From contig NZ_LIVQ01000003.1 in the NCBI RefSeq assembly GCF_001905445.1, positions 495,353-559,352 on the forward strand: DNA of 64,000 bases, written 5' to 3'. The notes beneath the pieces were generated by a model. The model did not search any database and was not told where the DNA came from. It saw nothing but the letters and a program-made list of their open reading frames with translations. This DNA is from Streptomyces sp. CB00455. GTDB taxonomy: Bacteria > Actinomycetota > Actinomycetes > Streptomycetales > Streptomycetaceae. The first letter of the stretch is position 1, and the number at the start of each line of letters is the position of its first letter. The position numbers and the translations under genes were made by a program. This document shows positions 45,053 to 55,150 of this stretch, piece by piece.

Positions 45053-46312
45053 ATGAACGTCCGCCGCAGCGCCGCCGCGCTCGCCGCCTCCGCCGTGCTC
45101 TGCGCGGGCGCCGCTCCCGCAGCCCTCGCCGACACCGCGCCGCCCTCGCCCTCCGCGCCCCCGGTCATCCCCTCGGGCCTCTACGGCAAGAAGGACCCCT
45201 CGTTCGACGGCGTGTGGCGCCAGTCCTTCGCGCTACTCGCCCAGCACACCGTCGGAGTCAAGCCCGCCCCGCAGGCCGTCGACTGGCTCATCGGCCAGCA
45301 GTGCGCGAACGGCTCCTTCGCCGCGTTCCGCGCGGACGCCGCCAAGGCGTGCGACGCGACGTCCTACATCGACTCCAACGCCTCGGCGGCGGCCGTGCAG
45401 GCGCTGGCGGCGCTCGGCGGTCACGAGGAGACGGTGAAGAAGGCCGTCGGCTGGCTGAAGTCCGTCCAGAACGAGGACGGCGGCTGGAGCTCGAACCCCG
45501 GCGGCCCCATGGACACGGGCACCGACGCCAACTCGACCGCCATCGTGATCAGCGCCCTGGTCTCGGCCGGGGAGAAGCCGGCCGAGGTCACCTCGAAGGC
45601 CGGCAAGTCCGCGTACGAGGGCCTGCTCCCCTTCCAGCTGGGCTGCACCGCCGAGCCGGCCGCCGACCGGGGCGCCTTCGCGTTCCAGCCGCTCGACGGC
45701 AAGCTGCTCGCCAACGCCGACGCCACCGCCGCCGCGGCCCTGGCCGGCCTCGGCAAGGGCGCTGCCGTCGTGCCGTCCGCCACGGACACCCCCGCGACGG
45801 CGCTGGCCTGCCCGGCGGGCGCAGCCGACCCGGCGGCCGCGGCGCAGGGCGCGGCCGGCTACCTGGCCGAGGCCCTGAAGAAGGACGGCCACCTCACGGC
45901 CCTGACCCCGGGCGCCGACCAGCCGACCGCTGACACCGGCAACACCGCCGACGCCGTGATCGCCCTGGCCGCCGCGGGCCACAAGCAGTCGGCGGCGGGC
46001 GCGGTGGAGTGGCTGAAGGCCAACTCCGCGCAGTGGGCGCAGGACAACCCGGCAGGTCTGGGCACGCTGGTCCTGGCCGCGCAGGCGACGGGCAACGACC
46101 CGAAGTCCTTCGGCGGCACGGACCTCGTCGCGGCGCTGAACGCGACCGGCCCCGCCCCGCAGGGCGCGGACACCGCCGCGACCGCGGTGGACGGCGAGGA
46201 GGACGAGCCTTCGGGCGGCCAGAGCATCTGGTGGATCATCGGCGCGGGCGCCGCCGCCGGCGTGGGCATCGGCATCCTGCTGAGCGGCCGCCGGAAGAAG
46301 AACCAGCTCTGA
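45053..46312 (+). CDS. Secreted, membrane-anchored alpha-alpha barrel protein (transcobalamin alpha-domain-like)
   Basis: This 419-residue protein has a Sec signal peptide (about 1-26), squalene-cyclase-type helical repeats (QAVDWLIGQQCANGSF; VGWLKSVQNEDGGWSSNPGG; AVEWLKANSAQWAQDNPAG), and a C-terminal membrane helix (IWWIIGAGAAAGVGIGILLS) with a basic tail. The family is usually labelled prenyltransferase/squalene oxidase repeat. The same fold forms the alpha domain of intrinsic factor and transcobalamin. Being first behind a B12 riboswitch with an ECF transporter, it is probably an extracytoplasmic cobalamin binder; this is inference. The stop overlaps the next ATG (TGATG). Confidence 0.87.
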   Translation: MNVRRSAAALAASAVLCAGAAPAALADTAPPSPSAPPVIPSGLYGKKDPSFDGVWRQSFALLAQHTVGVKPAPQAVDWLIGQQCANGSFAAFRADAAKACDATSYIDSNASAAAVQALAALGGHEETVKKAVGWLKSVQNEDGGWSSNPGGPMDTGTDANSTAIVISALVSAGEKPAEVTSKAGKSAYEGLLPFQLGCTAEPAADRGAFAFQPLDGKLLANADATAAAALAGLGKGAAVVPSATDTPATALACPAGAADPAAAAQGAAGYLAEALKKDGHLTALTPGADQPTADTGNTADAVIALAAAGHKQSAAGAVEWLKANSAQWAQDNPAGLGTLVLAAQATGNDPKSFGGTDLVAALNATGPAPQGADTAATAVDGEEDEPSGGQSIWWIIGAGAAAGVGIGILLSGRRKKNQL

Positions 46313-46983
46313 TGCGCTGCCGTCTGCCCGTACTCGCCGTGGTCTGCGGCCTCGTCCTGACCGTGCTGGCCGCCGCCCCGGCGCCGGCGGCGGGCTACCG
46401 CTACTGGTCCTTCTGGGACGGCGCCGGCGGCCGGTGGGCGTACGCCGCCGTGGGCCCTTCGATGGCCCGGCCGGCGGACGGCACCGTGCAGGGCTTCCGC
46501 TTCGCGGTCAGCAAGGACGCCGCGGACCAGGCGTCGCAGCCCCGGGCCGCCGCCGACTTCGAAGCCGTCTGCGGGGCCACCGCCCCGGCGCAGGGCCGCA
46601 AGCGGGTCGCCGTCGTCATCGACTTCGGCGTCCCCGCGGACGCCCCCGCCGGCGAAGCCCCGCCGCAGGGGGAACCGCGCACGGGCTGCGCGCAGCTGGC
46701 CCCGCAGGGCACGGCCGCCGAGGCGCTGGCGGCCGTCGCGAAGCCGCTGCGCTACAACGGCGCCGCCCTGCTGTGCGCGGTCTCCGGCTATCCGGAGCAG
46801 GGCTGCGGCGAATCCATGGCCGAGACCGGCCCCGGGTCCCCGACGGCGACGGCCGGCCCGGCCGCGTCCCACGCGGCCACCGGCGGCTCCGGCGCCCCTT
46901 CGGCCGGTCTCCTGGCGGGCGCCGCTGCGGTCCTGGCCCTGGCCGCGGCCGCCGTCTGGCAGTCCCGCCGCCGCACCCGATGA
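46312..46983 (+). CDS. SCO2322-family secreted anchored protein (DUF4430-like?)
   Basis: The 223-residue protein has a signal peptide (about 1-27), a domain opening GYRYWSFWDGAGGRWAYAAV and GPSMARPADGTVQGFRFAV, two Cys-bearing segments (FEAVCGAT; TGCAQLA; LLCAVSGYPEQGCGES), and a C-terminal helix (AGLLAGAAAVLALAAAAVWQ) with a basic tail. The opening resembles DUF4430, the beta domain of transcobalamin-like proteins (Y-W-x-F ... A-x-VG pattern). It is coupled to the genes on both sides (TGATG; ATGA). Confidence 0.83.
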   Translation: MRCRLPVLAVVCGLVLTVLAAAPAPAAGYRYWSFWDGAGGRWAYAAVGPSMARPADGTVQGFRFAVSKDAADQASQPRAAADFEAVCGATAPAQGRKRVAVVIDFGVPADAPAGEAPPQGEPRTGCAQLAPQGTAAEALAAVAKPLRYNGAALLCAVSGYPEQGCGESMAETGPGSPTATAGPAASHAATGGSGAPSAGLLAGAAAVLALAAAAVWQSRRRTR

Positions 46984-48467
46984 CGCCCTCCCCCCACATC
47001 CCCGACCCGCCGCACCCGCCGGCCGCAGAGCGGAGGGGGGCGACTCCCCTCCCGGCCGACCCGACCACGGCGGAAGCGAGGGGGACCGCCCCCGGCCCGG
47101 CCACCCGGACGCCCCCGGAACCCACCGGGCCGGCCCCGCGCCCACCCCACCCCACGACCCCGGAACCCGCCACGGCGACCCCCCGCCCGGCCACCCCGAC
47201 GCCCCCGGAACCGGCCACGGCGACCCCGGCGCGGGGTGCCGCGCTGCCCCCGTTCCGTGTCAGTGCAGGTCAGCCGCCGCGTCGGGGGGCAGGGCGGCCG
47301 GCCGCGTCCCCGTCCCGCGCCACGGCCGACCGGTCTCCCGCGCGGGATGCGCCGTACGCCCGTGCGCGGTGGTGGCAGGCGCCCAAGGCGGCGCGCGGGA
47401 ACGCGCTGCACGCGGGAGCGTGGTGGCTCTGGGCCCTCGGGCTCGCCACCGCCGCCTCCCGCACCACCAACCCCCTCCTCCTCGGCCTGATCACCGGCGT
47501 GGCCGGCTACGTCGTGGCCGCCCGTCGCACCAGCGCCCCCTGGGCCCGTTCCTACGGGGCCTTCCTCAAGCTCGGACTCTTCGTCATCGGCCTGCGCCTC
47601 CTCTTCTCCATGCTGCTCGGCTCCCCCATCCCGGGCTCGCACCTCCTCTTCACCCTCCCCGAGGTCCCGCTCCCCGCCTGGGCCCAGGGCATCCGCCTCG
47701 GCGGCAGGGTCACCGCCGAACAGCTGGTCTTCGCCTTCTACGACGGCGCGAAGCTGGCCGCCCTCCTGGTCTGCGTGGGCGCCGCGAACGCCCTCGCGAA
47801 CCCCGCCCGGCTGCTGAAGTCCCTACCCGCCGCGCTCTACGAGGCCGGGGTCGCCGTCGTCGTCGCCATGACCTTCGCGCCGAACATGGTCGCCGACGTC
47901 GTCCGCCTGCGCACCGCCCGCCGCCTGCGCGGGCGCCCCACCGGCGGTGTCCGGGCCGTCCTCCAGATCGGCCTCCCGGTCCTGGAGGGCGCCCTCGAAC
48001 GCTCCGTCGCCACGGCCGCCTCCATGGACGCGCGCGGGTACGGCCGCACCGCGCAGGTCCCGCCGGCCGTCCGGCACACCACCAACGCCCTGACCCTCGG
48101 CGGCCTGCTCGGCATGTGCGCCGGCACGTACGGGCTGCTCGCGGCGCAGGGTGCCGCGTACGGGCTGCCCCTGCTCGGCATCGGCCTGGTCCTGGCCCTC
48201 GCGGGCCTGCGGCTCGGCGGACGCCGGTCCGTGCGGACCCGCTACCGGCCCGACCGGTGGGGATGCCGGGCCTGGCTGGTCGCCGGTTCGGGCGCGGCCG
48301 TCGCCGCGCTCCTCGTCCGGGCGAGCACGCTCGACCCCGGGGGCCTGCAACCCGGCGTGGTGCCGCTGGTCGCTCCCGGGCTCCCGCTCTGGCCGGCGGC
48401 CGCGATCCTGATCGGCCTGCTCCCTGCCTTCGTGGCACCCGTACCGCCCGAGGAGGCGTCCCCGTGA
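46980..48467 (+). CDS. ECF transporter T component (EcfT/CbiQ-like)
   Basis: This 495-residue membrane protein carries an unusual Pro/Thr/Ala-rich N-terminal extension of about 100 residues. The CbiQ/EcfT domain follows with five or more helices and the coupling motif SMDARGYGR (about 348-356). EcfT joins the ATPases to the substrate-binding S component. Start ATG 46980 overlaps the preceding stop (ATGA). A shorter start is possible if the extension is not translated. Confidence 0.9.
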   Translation: MTPSPHIPDPPHPPAAERRGATPLPADPTTAEARGTAPGPATRTPPEPTGPAPRPPHPTTPEPATATPRPATPTPPEPATATPARGAALPPFRVSAGQPPRRGAGRPAASPSRATADRSPARDAPYARARWWQAPKAARGNALHAGAWWLWALGLATAASRTTNPLLLGLITGVAGYVVAARRTSAPWARSYGAFLKLGLFVIGLRLLFSMLLGSPIPGSHLLFTLPEVPLPAWAQGIRLGGRVTAEQLVFAFYDGAKLAALLVCVGAANALANPARLLKSLPAALYEAGVAVVVAMTFAPNMVADVVRLRTARRLRGRPTGGVRAVLQIGLPVLEGALERSVATAASMDARGYGRTAQVPPAVRHTTNALTLGGLLGMCAGTYGLLAAQGAAYGLPLLGIGLVLALAGLRLGGRRSVRTRYRPDRWGCRAWLVAGSGAAVAALLVRASTLDPGGLQPGVVPLVAPGLPLWPAAAILIGLLPAFVAPVPPEEASP

Positions 48468-50467
48468 TCCGTTTCGAAGAGGTCTCGGTCACTTACGAGG
48501 GCGCGGCCCGGCCCTCCCTGCAGGACGTCGACCTGGTCGTTCCGGAAGGCGAGCTGACGCTACTGGTCGGCCCGTCGGGGGTCGGCAAGTCCACGCTGCT
48601 CGGCGCCGTCTCCGGCCTGGTCCCGCACTTCACGGGCGGCACCCTGCGCGGGCGGGTGACGGTCGCGGGCCGTGACACCCGGACCCACCGGCCGCGGGAG
48701 CTCGCGGACGTGGTGGGCACGGTCGGGCAGGATCCACGGGCCCACTTCGTGACGGACGTGGTCGAGGACGAGCTGGCGTACGGCATGGAGTCGCTGGGGC
48801 TCGCGCCCGCGGTGATGCGCCGCCGGGTGGAGGAGACCCTGGACCTGCTCGGCCTGAACGAGTTGCGCGACCGGCCGATCGCGACGCTGTCCGGCGGCCA
48901 GCAGCAGCGGGTCGCGATCGGCTCGGTGCTGACGCCGCACCCGAAGGTGCTGGTGCTGGACGAGCCGACGTCCGCGCTGGACCCGGCGGCGGCCGAGGAG
49001 GTGCTGGCGGTGCTCCAGCGCCTGGTGCACGACCTCGGCACCACGGTCCTGATGGCGGAGCACCGGCTGGAGCGCGTGGTGCAGTACGCGGACCAGGTGC
49101 TGCTGCTGCCCGCGCCGGGCGCGGCTCCCCTCCTCGGTACCCCGGCCGAGATGATGGCCGTCTCCCCGGTCCACCCGCCGGTGGTCGCCCTGGGCCGCCT
49201 CGCGGGCTGGTCCCCCCTCCCCCTCTCGGTCCGCGACGCCCGCCGCCAAGCCACCCCCCTCCACACCCGCCTCACCACACCCCCCACTCCAGCCCCGCCA
49301 ACGCATGAGGCGCCGGTGCCTAGGGGCGGAGCCACCACTCCAGCCCCGCCGAGGCATGAGGCACCGGGGCCCGGGGGCGGAGCCACCACTCCAGCCCCGC
49401 CGAGGCATGAGGCGCCGAGACCCGGGGGCGGAGCCACCACTCCAGCCCCGCCGGCGTTTGAGGCGCGGGGGCCCAGGGGCGAAGCCACCACTCCAACCCC
49501 GCCGGCGATCGAGGCGCCGGGACCCGGGGGCGGAGCCACCATTCCAGCCCCGCCGGCGTTTGAGGCGCGGGGGTCCGGGGGCGGAGCCCCTGGCGGCGGC
49601 CCCCGCCCCCGCCTGCTCACACGCCTGATCCGCCGCAGCCGGCCCACCCCCACACGGCCCCCCGCCCCGGACCCCCGCACCGCACCCGCCGGCGGCCCCG
49701 CCCCGACCCCCGTCGCCGAAACCCACGCCCTCGGGATCCGCCGCGCCCGCACCCAGGCCCTGCACGACATCACCCTCGCGGTCGCCCCGGGCGAAACCAT
49801 CGCCCTGATGGGCCGCAACGGCGCCGGCAAGTCCACCCTCCTCGCCGCCCTCACCGGCACCCTCGCGCCCACCACCGGCCAGGTGACCGTCGGCGGCCGG
49901 TCCCCGCACCGGACCCCGCCGCCCGAGATGGTCCGCCGCGTCGGCCTCGTCCCGCAGGAACCCCGCGACCTCCTCTACGCCGACACCGTGGCCGCCGAAT
50001 GCGCCGCCGCCGACTCCGACGCCGCCGCGCCCCCCGGCACCTGCCGCGCACTGGTCTGCGCGCTGCTCCCGGACGTGTCCGACGACACCCACCCCCGGGA
50101 CCTGTCCGAGGGGCAGCGCCTGGCCCTGGCCCTGGCGCTGGTCCTCACCGGCCGGCCCGCCCTGCTGCTCCTCGACGAGCCCACCCGCGGCCTGGACTAC
50201 GCCGCCAAGGCCCGTCTGATCGAGATCCTGCGGGCCCTCGCCGCCGATGGGCACGCCATCGTCCTGGCCACCCACGACGTGGAGCTGGCCGCCGAGCTGG
50301 CGCACCGGGTGGTGATCCTGGCCGGCGGCGAGGTCGTCGCGGACGGCCCGACCGCCGAGGTCGTCGTGTCCTCTCCCGCCTTCGCGCCCCAAGTGGCGAA
50401 GGTCCTGGCTCCGGGCCACTGGCTCACGGTGAGCCAGGTCGCCGAATCCCTGGCAGGTACCCCGTGA
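48464..50467 (+). CDS. Double ABC ATPase of an ECF transporter (EcfA-EcfA' fusion)
   Basis: The 667-residue protein has two ABC domains. The first (about 1-240) has Walker A GPSGVGKST (36-44), LSGGQQQRVA and VLVLDEPTSALD. The second (about 415-660) has Walker A GRNGAGKST (450-458), a modified signature LSEGQRLAL and LLLLDEPTRGLD. The linker contains six 17-residue repeats (about 274-375). GTG 48464 overlaps the EcfT stop (GTGA). It supplies energy to the cobalamin ECF importer. Confidence 0.93.
   Translation: MIRFEEVSVTYEGAARPSLQDVDLVVPEGELTLLVGPSGVGKSTLLGAVSGLVPHFTGGTLRGRVTVAGRDTRTHRPRELADVVGTVGQDPRAHFVTDVVEDELAYGMESLGLAPAVMRRRVEETLDLLGLNELRDRPIATLSGGQQQRVAIGSVLTPHPKVLVLDEPTSALDPAAAEEVLAVLQRLVHDLGTTVLMAEHRLERVVQYADQVLLLPAPGAAPLLGTPAEMMAVSPVHPPVVALGRLAGWSPLPLSVRDARRQATPLHTRLTTPPTPAPPTHEAPVPRGGATTPAPPRHEAPGPGGGATTPAPPRHEAPRPGGGATTPAPPAFEARGPRGEATTPTPPAIEAPGPGGGATIPAPPAFEARGSGGGAPGGGPRPRLLTRLIRRSRPTPTRPPAPDPRTAPAGGPAPTPVAETHALGIRRARTQALHDITLAVAPGETIALMGRNGAGKSTLLAALTGTLAPTTGQVTVGGRSPHRTPPPEMVRRVGLVPQEPRDLLYADTVAAECAAADSDAAAPPGTCRALVCALLPDVSDDTHPRDLSEGQRLALALALVLTGRPALLLLDEPTRGLDYAAKARLIEILRALAADGHAIVLATHDVELAAELAHRVVILAGGEVVADGPTAEVVVSSPAFAPQVAKVLAPGHWLTVSQVAESLAGTP
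49284..49592 (+). repeat. Six in-frame 51-bp repeats inside the ABC ATPase gene
   Basis: Units begin CCAGCCCCGCC at 49289, 49340, 49391, 49442, 49493 (CCAACCCC) and 49544, exactly 51 bp apart. They encode TPAPPxxEAxxPxGGAT-like peptides. The unit is the dispersed intergenic repeat of this genome (compare 18421 and 55056), shortened to a multiple of three. Confidence 0.95.
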
Positions 50468-51489
50468 CCTCCATGAGCCCGTCGAGCCCAACAAGCCCAC
50501 CGAGCACACCCAGCTCACCCAGCCCATCGGCCCCGTCAACCCCATCGCCCCAACCCAGCCCGATGAACCCCCCGGCCACCGGGTCCCCGGTAAGCCCCAG
50601 GGACCCCGGCAACCCCGTGACGGCACCGCGCCCAGCCACCCGCCCCGTCCGGATCGGCCCCCGCGCCGCCGCCGCCCTGGTCCTCGTCACCCTCATCGGC
50701 GTCGCGGCCTTCGGCTGGCCGCTCCTCGCCGACCGGCAGTCGGGCCTCGCCCACTCCCAGGACGCCCCCTGGCTCTTCGCCGCGCTCCTCCCCCTCCTCG
50801 TCGGCGTCGTCGTCGCGACGATCGCCGACCAGGGCATGGACGCCAAGGCGGTCGCGATGCTGGGCGTGCTCGCCGCGGTCGGCGCGGCGCTCAGACCGCT
50901 GGGCGCGGGGACGGCCGGCCTGGAGCCCATGTTCTTCCTCATGGTGCTCAGCGGCCGCGTCCTCGGCCCCGGCTTCGGCTTCGTCCTGGGCTCGGTGACG
51001 ATGTTCGCCTCCGCGCTGCTGACGGGTGGGGTCGGGCCGTGGATGCCGTTCCAGATGCTCGCGATGGGCTGGTTCTCGCTGGGCGCCGGGCTGCTGCCCG
51101 GCCCGCACCGGCTCCGCGGCCGGGCGGAGCTGCTGATGCTGGCGGCCTACGGCTTCGCGGGCTCGTTCGCGTACGGCACCGTCATGAACCTCCAGGGCTG
51201 GGTGCTCCTGCAGGGGATGGGTCAGGGCGTCTCCTTCCACCCGGGCGAGCCGCTGGGGGCGAATCTCGCGCGGTTCGCGGCGTACTGCCTGGCCACCTCG
51301 GTGGGCTGGGACCTGGGCCGGGCCGTGCTGACCGTCGCCTTGACCCTCACGATCGGGCCGACGCTGCTCAGGGCACTACGGCGGGCGACTCGCAAAGCCG
51401 CCTTCGACGCGCCCGTCTCCTTCGATCCGGAGACCGAAAACGACGCCGCACCTTCCCGTGTGAGGGGTACGAACGACCGCGAAGCGTGA
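50464..51489 (+). CDS. ECF transporter S component (probably cobalamin)
   Basis: This 341-residue protein has a Ser/Pro-rich N-terminus (about 1-65) and then six membrane helices with FFLMVLSGRVLGPGFGFVLG and PWMPFQMLAMGWFSLGAGLL, a pattern of EcfS proteins. GTG 50464 overlaps the ATPase stop (GTGA); ATG 50473 is an alternative. The B12 riboswitch ahead of the operon gives the likely substrate. Confidence 0.9.
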   Translation: MTSMSPSSPTSPPSTPSSPSPSAPSTPSPQPSPMNPPATGSPVSPRDPGNPVTAPRPATRPVRIGPRAAAALVLVTLIGVAAFGWPLLADRQSGLAHSQDAPWLFAALLPLLVGVVVATIADQGMDAKAVAMLGVLAAVGAALRPLGAGTAGLEPMFFLMVLSGRVLGPGFGFVLGSVTMFASALLTGGVGPWMPFQMLAMGWFSLGAGLLPGPHRLRGRAELLMLAAYGFAGSFAYGTVMNLQGWVLLQGMGQGVSFHPGEPLGANLARFAAYCLATSVGWDLGRAVLTVALTLTIGPTLLRALRRATRKAAFDAPVSFDPETENDAAPSRVRGTNDREA

Positions 51490-51654
51490 CATCCGGGGCC
51501 CTCACCGGTGACCCGCCCCACAGGACCTGCGTCACATACGAACCGGATTCGTAGCCACAAATTGGGACATATCACCCCAGCGTCTCGGCTCCCACCTGCA
51601 CGAACACCCCTTCCCGCACCGGAGGCCGCTTTGCCCCTCCTGCGAGGACCACTA

Positions 51655-51755
51655 GTAAGAGGGGTCGTTGCCAGGGGGTCCGGGCGTCTGTAGAACTGGA
51701 TGAGTCGCAAGGCGGCACGGGTGAACCACCCGCCGCCGACGAACCCCTCTCCCCC
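51655..51755 (+). ncRNA. Probable c-di-AMP (ydaO-type) riboswitch
   Basis: AGAGGGGTCGT (51658-51668) pairs with ACGAACCCCTCT (51739-51750) as a closing stem with one bulge. Inside are GTTGCCAGGGGGTCC, reminiscent of the ydaO 5' core, and a GC-rich hairpin with GGGTGAACCACCC, then CCGACGAACCCC like the ydaO 3' core. It precedes a cell-wall lytic gene, the usual target class in Streptomyces. The rest of 51490-51654 is promoter-type DNA. No covariance test was possible. Confidence 0.55.
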
Positions 51756-51823
51756 GCGTGAGTGGCTCACGCATGCCTGAGGCATGTCTGCGACCGCCCC
51801 CTGTTCCCTGTGGAAGGAAATCC

Positions 51824-52228
51824 GTGTCCAACGCCGTCATCCGCCGCATCGCCGCTTCCAAGAAGACCCTCATGGGTTCCGTTCTCGCTGTGGGCGTCGC
51901 CGGCTCCATGCTTGCCGCGGTCCCCGCGCAGGCCGCCCCGCAGAACGCCAAGGCGATCGCCCAGCAGATGATCAAGGACCCGGCCCAGTTCGCCGCGTTC
52001 AACAAGATCGTGTCGCACGAGAGTGGCTGGGACTACACCGCCACGAACTCCTCTTCCGGCGCGTACGGCCTGGTCCAGGCCCTGCCGGCCTCCAAGATGT
52101 CCTCGGCCGGCTCCGACTGGAAGACGAACCCGGCCACCCAGATCAAGTGGGGCCTGGACTACATGAACGACCGCTACGGCAGCCCCGTCGGCGCCTGGAA
52201 CTTCTGGCAGGCCAACCACTGGTACTAA
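51824..52228 (+). CDS. Secreted lytic transglycosylase (SLT-like)
   Basis: The 134-residue protein has a signal peptide (about 1-38; cleavage after VPAQA) and a small SLT/Rpf-like domain: IVSHESGWDYTATNSSSGAY with the catalytic Glu, GLVQALPASKM and WGLDYMNDRYGSPVGAWNFW. It cleaves peptidoglycan glycan strands. GTG 51824 has GGAAGG 6 nt upstream. It is probably controlled by the riboswitch above. Confidence 0.92.
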   Translation: MSNAVIRRIAASKKTLMGSVLAVGVAGSMLAAVPAQAAPQNAKAIAQQMIKDPAQFAAFNKIVSHESGWDYTATNSSSGAYGLVQALPASKMSSAGSDWKTNPATQIKWGLDYMNDRYGSPVGAWNFWQANHWY

Positions 52229-52286
52229 GCCGGTGGCAGCACACCCCGCTGATCGAGCGGCAGGCGCGAGAGCGCCCCGCGCATGC

Positions 52287-52333
52287 GAAGACCCCGGCGG
52301 CCGACCTCCCCAGGTCCGGCCACCGGGGTCTTC
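52287..52333. terminator. Terminator hairpin between convergent genes
   Basis: GAAGACCCCGG...CCGGGGTCTTC encloses an inner stem GGCCG-ACCT/AGGT-CGGCC with two small bulges. It separates the transglycosylase and thiolase genes. Confidence 0.8.
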
Positions 52334-52386
52334 TGCTTCCCATCCCAATGGGTCTTGTGGCGGGCGCCCGCCCGCACGCCGCCCCG

Positions 52387-53750
<1,364 letters not shown>

Positions 53751-53797
53751 ACCTTCGAGCCAAATTCTGATGGGCCGTCAGACCTTGGAGTTGCCCG

Positions 53798-55042
53798 ATG
53801 TCATGCCCCGCGCTGCCCGAAGGCTTCGACGCCACCGACCCCGACCTGCTCCAAAGCCGCGTCCCGCTGCCCGAGTTCGCGCAGCTGCGGCAGACCGCCC
53901 CCGTGTGGTGGTGTCCGCAGCGACGGGGCATCACCGGCTTCGACGACGAGGGCTACTGGGTCGTGACCCGGCACGCGGACGTCAAGTACGTCTCCACGCA
54001 CCCGGAACTCTTCTCCTCCACCACCAACACCGCGATCATCCGTTTCAACGAACACATCCAGCGTGAACAGATAGATGCCCAGCGTCTGATCATGCTGAAC
54101 ATGGATCCGCCGGAGCACACCCGCGTACGCCAGATCGTGCAGCGCGGCTTCACCCCGCGGGCGATCCGCGGACTGGAACGGGCCCTGCGCGACCGGGCCC
54201 GCCGGATCGTCGAGGAGGCCGCGGACGCCTCGGCGGACGGCAGCTTCGACTTCGTCACGCAGGTCGCCTGCGAACTCCCGCTCCAGGCCATCGCGGAGCT
54301 GATCGGCGTACCCCAGAGGGACCGCGCCACGATCTTCGACTGGTCCAACAAGATGATCGCCTACGACGACCCGGAGTACGCGATCACCGAGGAGGTCGGG
54401 GCGGAAGCGGCGATGGAACTCATCGGCTACGCGATGAACCTCTCCGCCGAGCGCAAGAAGTGTCCGGCCAAGGACATCGTCACGCAGCTGGTGGCGGCCG
54501 AGGGCCAGGGCAACCTCGGCTCCGACGAGTTCGGCTTCTTCGTCCTGCTGCTGGCGGTCGCGGGCAACGAGACCACGCGCAACGCCATCAGCCACGGCAT
54601 GCACGCCTTCCTCACCCACCCCGAGCAGTGGGAGCTGTACAAGCGGACGCGCCCCTCGACGGCGGCGGAGGAGATCGTGCGCTGGGCCACCCCCGTGGTG
54701 TCCTTCCAGCGCACCGCCACCCAGGACACCGAGCTGGGTGGCCGGAAGATCAAGGCGGGCGAGCGGGTCGGGCTGTTCTACTCCTCCGCCAACCACGACC
54801 CGGAGGTCTTCGAGGACCCGGACGCCTTCGACATCACCCGCGACCCCAACCCCCACCTGGGCTTCGGCGGCGGCGGTCCGCACTTCTGCCTCGGCAAGTC
54901 CCTGGCCATCATGGAGATCGACCTGATCTTCAACGCGCTGGCCGACGCCCTGCCCGACCTGCACCTGGCGGACGGAGGCCCGCGCCGGCTGCGCGCGGCC
55001 TGGCTCAACGGCATCAAGGAGCTCCGGGTCACCCGCGCCTGA
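53798..55042 (+). CDS. Cytochrome P450, CYP125-like sterol C26/27 hydroxylase
   Basis: The 414-residue P450 has the I-helix AGNETTRN, EEIVRW (ExxR) and the heme loop FGGGGPHFCLGKSLA (C364). It follows mycobacterial CYP125 closely: LPEGFDATDP opening, MLNMDPPEHTRVR, GFTPRAIRGL, CELPLQAIAELIGVPQ, DDPEYA and ATPVVSFQRTA. CYP125 starts sterol side-chain degradation by oxidising the terminal carbon. GGAG lies 8 nt before ATG 53798. Redox partners are not adjacent. Confidence 0.92.
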   Translation: MSCPALPEGFDATDPDLLQSRVPLPEFAQLRQTAPVWWCPQRRGITGFDDEGYWVVTRHADVKYVSTHPELFSSTTNTAIIRFNEHIQREQIDAQRLIMLNMDPPEHTRVRQIVQRGFTPRAIRGLERALRDRARRIVEEAADASADGSFDFVTQVACELPLQAIAELIGVPQRDRATIFDWSNKMIAYDDPEYAITEEVGAEAAMELIGYAMNLSAERKKCPAKDIVTQLVAAEGQGNLGSDEFGFFVLLLAVAGNETTRNAISHGMHAFLTHPEQWELYKRTRPSTAAEEIVRWATPVVSFQRTATQDTELGGRKIKAGERVGLFYSSANHDPEVFEDPDAFDITRDPNPHLGFGGGGPHFCLGKSLAIMEIDLIFNALADALPDLHLADGGPRRLRAAWLNGIKELRVTRA

Positions 55043-55055
55043 CCCGCGGCCCATT

Positions 55056-55104
55056 CAGCCCCGCCGGCGTTCGAGGTGCGGGGGCTCGGGGGCAGCGCCC
55101 CCGC
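55056..55104. repeat. Interspersed CAGCCCCGCCGGCG element, single copy
   Basis: This copy lies between convergent P450 and PAP2 genes and ends in GGGGGCAGCGCCCCC, which can form a hairpin and may serve as terminator. Confidence 0.7.
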
Positions 55105-55150
55105 AACGGCGCCGCGGGTGGTGACCCGACGCCCAGCCCGCAGCGAACCG

